Positions 1-5,942 of a DNA stretch of 9,265 nt are shown in pieces. A model generated the notes under the pieces. That model was not told the DNA's origin. It saw only the letters and a list, made by a program, of their open reading frames with translations, and made no database searches. The DNA comes from Bacteroidota bacterium (lineage in GTDB: Bacteria > Bacteroidota > Ignavibacteria > Ignavibacteriales > Ignavibacteriaceae): the NCBI GenBank assembly GCA_021796135.1, contig JAJYOQ010000138.1, forward strand, positions 1 through 9,265, read 5' to 3'. The number at the start of each line of letters is the position of its first letter. Position 1 is the first letter of the stretch. Position numbers and translations under genes: made by a program.

Positions 1-636
1 CACAGCTTCATTCTCCTTTTGAGGAATATTTATTAAAGTTAATTTTACCTTTTCAATTTCATCCGGATGAACAAGATTGAATATCGATTTACCGATTAAC
101 GACTCCATTCCAAGGAGTTGTTTAGAGGCTTTTGTTGCAAAAATGAATTCACCTGTTTGAGCTAATTTTGAGATTAAATCATTGGCATTTTCAGTAAGTA
201 ATCTATACTGCTCTTCATTTTCCCTTAATTCTTCTTCAGCCCATTTAAGTCTTCTTTTTTCATCTGCTTCTTTTAATGCTCTGTTTACAGCGGGCAGTAA
301 TCTTTTAATTCTATGCTTAAGGACATAATCAGTAGCCCCATGTTTTAAGCTTTCAATAGCTGTTTCTTCATCTATAGTTCCGGAGACAAAAATGAACGGC
401 GTCTCAATTTTTTTTTCATTAACTAATTCAAGAGCCTCTCTACCGGTAAAATTTATCAAAGAATTATCTGAAATAATTAGATCATATTTTTCATGCTCAA
501 TACAATTTAGAAACTCATCTTTATTTCCTATTCTTTTAATTTCCGTATTAATACCGTTTGCAGTAAGTAAATATTTAACTAACTCGGCATCATCAATATT
601 ATCTTCCAAATGAAGTATGTTTATTCTTTGCTTCAT
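1..636 (-). CDS. REC-PAS protein, 3' end beyond window (probable sensor kinase or regulator)
   Basis: Reading is open from an ATG at 636-634 to base 1, giving 212 codons without a stop; the C-terminus lies outside the window. Residues 4-125 form a response-regulator receiver domain with acidic pair E11/D12, phosphoacceptor D57 (IISD), T87 (VSGT) and K107. The proline usually found four residues after the phosphoacceptor is Ile here. A charged helix follows (about 117-145), then the start of a PAS domain from about residue 141 (EEQYRLLTENAND to LVHPDE). Its ATG overlaps the stop codon of the upstream hybrid kinase gene (ATGA), and no strong Shine-Dalgarno is visible, so translational coupling is likely. 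The receiver and linker align residue for residue with the N-terminus of that upstream kinase, so the two are tandem paralogues. It probably continues into further PAS and kinase domains, but the output domain cannot be seen. Cytoplasmic: no signal peptide or membrane segment is present in the visible part. Confidence 0.9.
   Translation of the reverse strand, partial: MKQRINILHLEDNIDDAELVKYLLTANGINTEIKRIGNKDEFLNCIEHEKYDLIISDNSLINFTGREALELVNEKKIETPFIFVSGTIDEETAIESLKHGATDYVLKHRIKRLLPAVNRALKEADEKRRLKWAEEELRENEEQYRLLTENANDLISKLAQTGEFIFATKASKQLLGMESLIGKSIFNLVHPDEIEKVKLTLINIPQKENEAV
633..636 (-). promoter_or_regulatory. ATGA start/stop overlap (translational coupling)
   Basis: The TGA stop of the hybrid kinase (635-633) and the ATG of the next REC-PAS gene (636-634) share bases as ATGA. 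The bases upstream of this ATG (ACTATAAG) hold no good Shine-Dalgarno, so the second gene is probably translated by ribosomes finishing the first, which would keep the two products in step. Confidence 0.75.
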
Positions 637-3371
637 CTTATAGTTTCATTGGTTATAAATAAGACTTCTTTAACTAATTCTACAAGTTTCAATTTATTAA
701 ATGGTTTAGAAATATAGTGCGTGCATCCTGCTTCAAGAAATTTTTCTCTGTCGCCTACCATAGCATAAGCTGTTACGGCAATAATCGGTATATGTTTATT
801 TTTGTACTTTTCTTTAAATTTCACTATCAAATCTAAACCGGATTTATTTTGTCCCAATCCAATATCGAGAAGAATTGCATCGTATCCATTTTCTTCATTA
901 AGACTAATTGCTTCATCACTATTTTTCGCAAATTCAATTTCTGAAATATTCTTAAGAAATAGTTTCAATATATTGCGGCTAACTTCATCATCTTCAACCG
1001 ATAATATTCTAAATTTTTTAGCTTTCTTTATTTCGGGATGAACTAACTTTAGTTCTTCTTCTCCCGAAGGGAAGGATTCCCGCCGGGCGGTAATATCATT
1101 TGATAAAACAGCTTCATTCTCCGTTGGCAGATAGATTATAAAAGTTGAACCTTTTCCAATTTCACTTTCTAATTCCAGTTTTGCGTTCATCAATTGAATG
1201 TATTTTTTTGTTATAGCCAAGCCTAAGCCTGTGCCTTCATGACTGCGCCCGTAGCCCTCACTAGCCTGTCTAAATTCTTCAAATATTATTGTTTGATCTT
1301 TTTTAGCTACGCCTATGCCGGTATCCTTAAATTTAATTCGTGCCCAATTTTTATTTTCCCTTTGAATAATATCTGATGTGATTTCAACTCCGCCTTCATT
1401 AGTAAACTTAATGGCATTATTTAGAATATTATTAACAATTTTTTCAAACAATGTTTTATCAACTAAAGCAGTCATATCCTTCCGCATTAAATTTATTTTC
1501 AGGTAAAGATTTTTTATCTTTGCTGAAGCTTCAAAAATTTTAGTAAACCGGAGTAAAAGCTGATTGATATTAACATTAGTAAGAAATACTTCTTGTTTAT
1601 TGGCTTCAATACGGGAAATATCAAGCAGTTCGTTTAAAGTGTCCAATAATCTTTTTCCGCTGGAATTAATTGTCTTAATCATTTCATTTTGTTCAATATC
1701 TTTTATTCCCTCTACTAATAGTTCTGAATAACCTAATATTCCAATCATAGGAGTTCTTAGTTCATGACTCATATTAGCCAGGAAGTTTGATTTAAGCCGA
1801 TTTATTTCTTCGGCTTTATCTTTTGCTTTAATTAATTCCTCTTCATTCTTTTTCCTTTCGGTAATTTCTCTTTCAACCGAAAACCATTTATGTATTTTTC
1901 CATTTTTATCAAATAAAGGCTGCCCATTAATTTCGATCCAATACTTTTCTCCTGTTTTTTTATAATTTAATATCTCACAAGTAAAAGGTAATTGTTTGGA
2001 TATTTGATTCTTCATAATATAAGAAGTATGTGAATCTGTATCCGGACCTTGTAGTAGTTTAGGTTTTTTACCTTTAACTTCTTCATAAGTATACCCGGTA
2101 ATATTAGTAAATGCTTCGTTAACCCATTCAATATCTTGTTTAGAATCAGTTATTACAACTATATCGGAAGTATGCCTCGCAACTAATGATAATCTTTGGA
2201 TTTCTTCTTCGGCAATTTTACGTGTTGTAACATCCTGGACTGTACCGATGGATCTTAAAGGTTTACCATTCTCATCATAATAAGTCTCACATTGTTCTTG
2301 TACGAACTTAACCCGTTCGCCGGAAAACAATAGGCGGTGGACAATGTTGTAATTAGTATGATTCTTAACTGAATCGTTGTATGCCTCATCAACATATACG
2401 CGGTCTTCCGGATGAACCAAGCTCAAGAAACCTGTATAGTTAGCTTTGAAGATTGATTTATCAATTTCAAAAATACGATAGCTCTCATCGGACCACTCAA
2501 GCTTATCTGTCAAAAGATTTAGTTCCCAACTTCCAATATTTGCTATGCTTTGCGCTTCATTAAGACGGTGTTCACTTTTACGCAATTCTTCGATTGCCAG
2601 TTGGCGATCAGTAATATCTTCTATTACACCATCATAGAAAAGCACGTTACCGGAATCATCACGTAGAACTTTAGCGCTTTCTCTAATAAAAATGGTCGAG
2701 CCGTCCTTCTTCTTCCATGCTGTTTCAAAACCCTTTATTTCTCCCTCGCTCTCAACTTGAAGGCGGAATATATTACGTGAATGCTGCTTATAATTATTTC
2801 TATCATCTAAATTACGTTGAGCAAGTTCGTCAAAGGATTTATATCCCAGCATATGTATTAGAGCAGGATTTGCAAGCAGAATATTTCCATCAGGCGTAGT
2901 GCGATAAATACCAATTGTTGCATTTTCATAAATACTGCGAAATCGTTCCTCACTCTTGCGAAGCTCATTTGCTATATGTTTACGCTGCCGGCGTATTTCC
3001 GCTTCTTTCAACTCTCGCTCTAATGCCGGAACAAGTCTTGCTAATTTCCCCTTAATAATATAGTCGTGAGCGCCCGCTTTCATAGCATTGACAGCTACAT
3101 CTTCTCCCATGGTGCCGGATACCAGTATGAACGGAATATCGATACCGGATTTATTAAATTCATTTAATGCAACAAGACCGTTAAATTGAGGCATTGAGTA
3201 ATCTGATATAATACAATCCCATTCTTTTGCTGCAAGCGCTGCCTGCATGGCTTCAAGCGTATCAACTCTTTCAAAAATTGGATCATAACCACCTTTTTGT
3301 AATGCGAGAATAGTAAGCTCGGCATCATCTTCCAGGTCTTCTATCATTAATACTCTTAATGTTTTTTTCAT
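633..3371 (-). CDS. Cytoplasmic hybrid histidine kinase REC-PAS-PAS-PAS-HisKA-HATPase-REC
   Basis: A 912-residue signalling kinase. Domains: receiver 1 at 4-125 (E11/D12, phosphoacceptor D57, T87, K107); PAS1 about 141-258; PAS2 about 267-385 (PAS_3-like, GSWELN and LVHPEDR); PAS3 about 390-508 (LOV-like, but without the cysteine); coiled helix 505-528; HisKA with H536 in MSHELRTP; HATPase with N-box N648/N652, G1 DTGIGV at 683-688, F-box 697-700 and G2 GTGLGLAI at 713-720; receiver 2 about 785-905 (D794/D795, phosphoacceptor D836, T867, K889). All catalytic residues are present. There is no membrane segment, so it is cytosolic and should integrate phosphorylation of receiver 1 with PAS inputs. 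The reading frame extends upstream to 3473, but that would overlap the preceding gene by 65 bases. The ATG at 3371 begins exactly at the receiver fold and has AAAGAGG five bases upstream, so I start there. The linker between HATPase and receiver 2 carries the GC-rich palindromic patch. Partner and output are unknown. Confidence 0.93.
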   Translation of the reverse strand: MKKTLRVLMIEDLEDDAELTILALQKGGYDPIFERVDTLEAMQAALAAKEWDCIISDYSMPQFNGLVALNEFNKSGIDIPFILVSGTMGEDVAVNAMKAGAHDYIIKGKLARLVPALERELKEAEIRRQRKHIANELRKSEERFRSIYENATIGIYRTTPDGNILLANPALIHMLGYKSFDELAQRNLDDRNNYKQHSRNIFRLQVESEGEIKGFETAWKKKDGSTIFIRESAKVLRDDSGNVLFYDGVIEDITDRQLAIEELRKSEHRLNEAQSIANIGSWELNLLTDKLEWSDESYRIFEIDKSIFKANYTGFLSLVHPEDRVYVDEAYNDSVKNHTNYNIVHRLLFSGERVKFVQEQCETYYDENGKPLRSIGTVQDVTTRKIAEEEIQRLSLVARHTSDIVVITDSKQDIEWVNEAFTNITGYTYEEVKGKKPKLLQGPDTDSHTSYIMKNQISKQLPFTCEILNYKKTGEKYWIEINGQPLFDKNGKIHKWFSVEREITERKKNEEELIKAKDKAEEINRLKSNFLANMSHELRTPMIGILGYSELLVEGIKDIEQNEMIKTINSSGKRLLDTLNELLDISRIEANKQEVFLTNVNINQLLLRFTKIFEASAKIKNLYLKINLMRKDMTALVDKTLFEKIVNNILNNAIKFTNEGGVEITSDIIQRENKNWARIKFKDTGIGVAKKDQTIIFEEFRQASEGYGRSHEGTGLGLAITKKYIQLMNAKLELESEIGKGSTFIIYLPTENEAVLSNDITARRESFPSGEEELKLVHPEIKKAKKFRILSVEDDEVSRNILKLFLKNISEIEFAKNSDEAISLNEENGYDAILLDIGLGQNKSGLDLIVKFKEKYKNKHIPIIAVTAYAMVGDREKFLEAGCTHYISKPFNKLKLVELVKEVLFITNETIR
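1059..1090. repeat. GC-rich cluster of overlapping short palindromes within the kinase linker
   Basis: Bases 1061-1090 contain 22 G/C out of 30 in an otherwise AT-rich gene. Three small inverted repeats abut or overlap: TCCC-GAA-GGGA (1062-1072), GGGAA-GGA-TTCCC (1069-1081) and CCGCC-G-GGCGG (1080-1090). The patch encodes residues 761-771 (TARRESFPSGE) in the flexible linker between the ATPase and C-terminal receiver domains, where an in-frame insertion would be tolerated. It may be a small dispersed palindromic repeat inserted in frame. Only one copy is visible here, so its repetitive nature is an inference. Confidence 0.4.
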
Positions 3372-3376
3372 AAGAA

Positions 3377-3383
3377 CCTCTTT
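3377..3383 (-). promoter_or_regulatory. Ribosome binding site of the hybrid kinase
   Basis: AAAGAGG on the minus strand lies five bases before the ATG at 3371. It settles the start of the 912-residue kinase at this ATG rather than at the in-frame ATGs further upstream, which lie inside the preceding gene. Confidence 0.7.
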
Positions 3384-3408
3384 ATAGGGTTTTAGTATTA
3401 AATATCCA

Positions 3409-4794
3409 TTACAATGTAAAATAAAATGTGGCTCCTTTTTCAATTTCAGCTTCAGCCCAAACATTGCCGCCATGGCGATTGATAATGCGTTTAACCGTTG
3501 CTAAACCGATTCCAGTTCCCGGAAAATCAGTTTCGGAATGTAAGCGTTGAAAGGGACCAAAGAGTTTTTCAGCATATTTCATATCAAATCCGGCGCCATT
3601 ATCTTTTACAAAGTAAGTTATTTTTTCTTCATTGTTTTGGATCGTGTTAAATTCGATACAGCTGTTTGTTTTTTTGCTTGTATACTTCCATGCGTTTCTA
3701 AGCAGATTCTCTATTACTACGTTAATTAAATTCGGATCACATTCTGCCTTTAATTCCTGGGCAATGATAAATTCGACATTCCTATTAGGCTCATCCCGCT
3801 GAAGTTCTGAAATAATATTTTGCGAAAGAAGACTTAAATCTACTTGTGTACGCCGTAGTTCTGTGCGTGAAATACGTGATAGTTTAATTAAATCATCTAT
3901 GAGAACTCCCATTTTCTGAGTGGCTTTACCAACACGCCGCAGAAAATTTTTACCCGTTTCATCAAGCTTATCTGAATAATCCTGCAAAAGGGCTGTGCTA
4001 AAGCCGTCTATACTTCTCAACGGTGCACGCAAATCATGAGAAACCGAATAGGAAAATGCTTCAAGTTCTTTATTGGCTAATTCGAGTTGTGCGGTCCGTT
4101 CGAAAACACGTCGTTCAAGTTCAATGTTTAATTTTTTAATTTCTACTTCAGCTTGTTTGCGCTGAGCAACTTCTTGAGTAAGAGAAACGGTTCTTTCCTC
4201 GACTTTTTTTTCAAGCTCTTCATTTAATATTCTTAATTCTAATTGAGCTTTTTTTAATTCTTCATTTTTTTTAACAGCAGTTTCATAAGTCGATAGTAAT
4301 AAATCTAAAATTTGTCTTTTTTGGGAGTTAATAAAATATCTTTTACCGCCGAAGAAAATTTCTACGCCCAATTCTAATCTTTCTTTACCCTGTAATTCCT
4401 GGTTCGCAACAACGTAATCAATTCTTGATAAAAGATAATTTTCATCAAACGGCTTCATAATAAAATTATCGGCGTTGCTTTCCAATCCATTTATAATATC
4501 TTTAGGATCGGAGAGAGAAGTTAAAAGTATAACCGGTATATGGCGTAAGTTTTCATTTTCTTTAATATACCGGCAAAGCTCATAGCCATCCATCTCGGGC
4601 ATCATAATATCACTAATAACCAACATTGGTTTTTGCTGTTCAATAAGTGAAATAGCCTGTTTACCATTGGAGGCTTTTCTTACAAAATAATGATTTTGCA
4701 TTAATATATATATTAACTCTTCGGCTTGTGTAGGACTATCTTCTACTACAAGGATGTCAATCCCTCTATTGTTTATTTTAGACGTTGCTTTCAT
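3409..4794 (-). CDS. Soluble histidine kinase with N-terminal receiver domain (REC-coiled coil-HisKA-HATPase)
   Basis: A 461-residue protein. The receiver at about 13-130 has E18/D19, phosphoacceptor D62 (ISDIMMPEMDG), T92 and K114 (MKPF). A linker at about 140-170 (GGKRYFINSQKRQILDLLL) leads to a long coiled coil (170-245, with repeated ELEKKVEERT and ELERRVFERT units). The HisKA domain has H253 in SVSHDLRAPL, and the HATPase has N363/N367, DNGAGF 398-403, LFGPFQRLH and GTGIGLAT 426-433. The HisKA resembles that of phytochrome-type kinases. No transmembrane or PAS sensor is present, so the receiver is probably the input: a phosphorylated REC would control the kinase through the coiled coil. 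It lies 67 bases after cheB, which makes the upstream CheA a plausible phosphodonor, though this is inferred. The ATG at 4794 has AGGTAGG just upstream. There is no C-terminal receiver or HPt, so its own phosphate must go to another protein, for example a receiver of the next gene. Confidence 0.93.
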   Translation of the reverse strand: MKATSKINNRGIDILVVEDSPTQAEELIYILMQNHYFVRKASNGKQAISLIEQQKPMLVISDIMMPEMDGYELCRYIKENENLRHIPVILLTSLSDPKDIINGLESNADNFIMKPFDENYLLSRIDYVVANQELQGKERLELGVEIFFGGKRYFINSQKRQILDLLLSTYETAVKKNEELKKAQLELRILNEELEKKVEERTVSLTQEVAQRKQAEVEIKKLNIELERRVFERTAQLELANKELEAFSYSVSHDLRAPLRSIDGFSTALLQDYSDKLDETGKNFLRRVGKATQKMGVLIDDLIKLSRISRTELRRTQVDLSLLSQNIISELQRDEPNRNVEFIIAQELKAECDPNLINVVIENLLRNAWKYTSKKTNSCIEFNTIQNNEEKITYFVKDNGAGFDMKYAEKLFGPFQRLHSETDFPGTGIGLATVKRIINRHGGNVWAEAEIEKGATFYFTL

Positions 4795-4799
4795 TTTAA

Positions 4800-4806
4800 C
4801 CTACCT
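4800..4806 (-). promoter_or_regulatory. Ribosome binding site of the REC-kinase
   Basis: AGGTAGG on the minus strand ends five bases (TTAAA) before the ATG at 4794, supporting this start. The surrounding 67-base gap after cheB is AT-rich and is the longest intergenic gap in the window; no clear promoter or terminator is visible in it. Confidence 0.6.
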
Positions 4807-4861
4807 AAATAATATTTTCATCATTATTGAAACGCAGAATAGTTGTTTCCTCATAATAAAA

Positions 4862-5929
4862 TCAAAAGGGATTATCATTTTGATTTATATGATTCGTTAA
4901 TTTTGTTAGTATTAATGCAATTTTTTCCGGTGATAAGATATAAGTTTCAGCGCCAATTTTAACAGCTTCGCCGGGCATACCAAAGACGACAGAACTTTCT
5001 TTGTCCTGAACAATAGTAACAGCGCCTTTTTCCTTCATTAGTTTTAATTCTTCAGCGCCGTCTGCACCCATGCCGGTTAATAGTACACCTATTGCCTTTT
5101 GTCCAAGAACATTTGCAACCGAACGAAATAAATAAGATACCGTCGGTCGAAGACCGTTCACAGGTTCATCATCTACTAAAATAATTCTTTCATTCTGTCC
5201 AATGCACATGTGCACTCCATCCGGGGCAACATAAGCATGACCGGGCAATAACAATTCACCCGGCTGCGCTAATTGCACCCGGATAGCCGATGAATGATTC
5301 AGCCAATCTACAAAACCCTGGATAAATCCTTCCGACATGTGTTGAACAATGAGAATTGGTACAGAGAAATTTTGATGAAGTTCCGATAATATTTTTTGTA
5401 AAACAACCGGTCCGCCTGTTGAAGCGCCAATTGCTATTAGTTTAATTTCATGGCTTTTTTGTTTTAACTCAATTATTTTTTGACTGTTGGCGTGGGAAGA
5501 ATCATCAATCTTAGCCCATCTTCTTACCAATTTAACTTCTGCCATAGCCTTTACAGTGCTGATTAAATCCTTAGCCGTATTTTCAAAATCAGGGTGGTTA
5601 ATTCCCGGAGGCTTTGATAGTACTGCTAAAGCCCCAGCATCCATTGCATTAAATGTATACTCAATTTCCTTTGCATTATAACTGCCGCTGATAATAACAA
5701 TAGGAATTGGATAAGTGCCCATTATTTTTTTTGTAGTCTCAAGGCCATTCATGTTAGGCATATTAATGTCCATTGTGATAATATCCGGTTTTAATAGTTC
5801 GGCTTTTTCAAGTGCCTCTATTCCGTCTTTTGCAATACCTACTATTTTAATGTCCGGATCGGAACTGAAAATGTATCTCAACAATTCTTGAACTACCGGT
5901 GAATCTTCAACAATCAACAATCTAATCAC
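4862..5929 (-). CDS. cheB: CheB, chemoreceptor glutamate methylesterase/deamidase
   Basis: This 355-residue protein has the usual CheB length and two-domain layout. The receiver at 1-125 has E8/D9, phosphoacceptor D54 (TMDINMPNMNG), S81 and K106 (SKPP). The methylesterase domain at about 162-350 carries the catalytic triad S170 (GASTGGP), H197 (QHM) and D290 (GMGADG). CheB hydrolyses glutamyl methyl esters (and deamidates glutamines) on chemoreceptors, and is activated when CheA phosphorylates its receiver. The receptor and CheA are encoded directly upstream, with 13 bases separating it from cheA. The start is GTG at 5929-5927, preceded by GGAG at a five-base spacing; no ATG suits the receiver fold. 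The matching methyltransferase CheR is not in the window and presumably lies beyond the receptor gene or elsewhere. Cytosolic, probably associated with the receptor array. Confidence 0.97.
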   Translation of the reverse strand: MIRLLIVEDSPVVQELLRYIFSSDPDIKIVGIAKDGIEALEKAELLKPDIITMDINMPNMNGLETTKKIMGTYPIPIVIISGSYNAKEIEYTFNAMDAGALAVLSKPPGINHPDFENTAKDLISTVKAMAEVKLVRRWAKIDDSSHANSQKIIELKQKSHEIKLIAIGASTGGPVVLQKILSELHQNFSVPILIVQHMSEGFIQGFVDWLNHSSAIRVQLAQPGELLLPGHAYVAPDGVHMCIGQNERIILVDDEPVNGLRPTVSYLFRSVANVLGQKAIGVLLTGMGADGAEELKLMKEKGAVTIVQDKESSVVFGMPGEAVKIGAETYILSPEKIALILTKLTNHINQNDNPF

Positions 5930-5934
5930 TGCAA

Positions 5935-5938
5935 CTCC
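5935..5938 (-). promoter_or_regulatory. Ribosome binding site deciding the GTG start of cheB
   Basis: GGAG on the minus strand is five bases (TTGCA) before GTG 5929-5927. It supports the non-ATG start, since the receiver fold begins immediately (IRLLIVEDS) and the nearby ATG at 5940 is out of frame and closes after four codons. Confidence 0.7.
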
Positions 5939-5942
5939 ATAT

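Noticed and set aside
3372..3473. N-terminal extension of the hybrid kinase by 34 codons
   Set aside because: It would overlap the end of the preceding kinase gene by 65 bases and adds no domain. The ATG at 3371 has a good ribosome binding site and begins at the receiver fold.
4808..4828. Inverted repeat AATAAT / ATTATT in the 67-base gap, considered as a terminator
   Set aside because: Only six A-T pairs with a nine-base loop and no following T tract; too weak, and the downstream gene continues in the same direction.
4801..4854. 17-codon open frame in the gap between cheB and the REC-kinase
   Set aside because: Very short, no clear ribosome binding site, and expected by chance in AT-rich DNA.
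5926..5940. Four-codon open frame (ATG GAG TTG CAG TGA) overlapping the GTG start of cheB
   Set aside because: It looks like a coupling leader, but has no ribosome binding site of its own; its GGAG is simply the Shine-Dalgarno of cheB.
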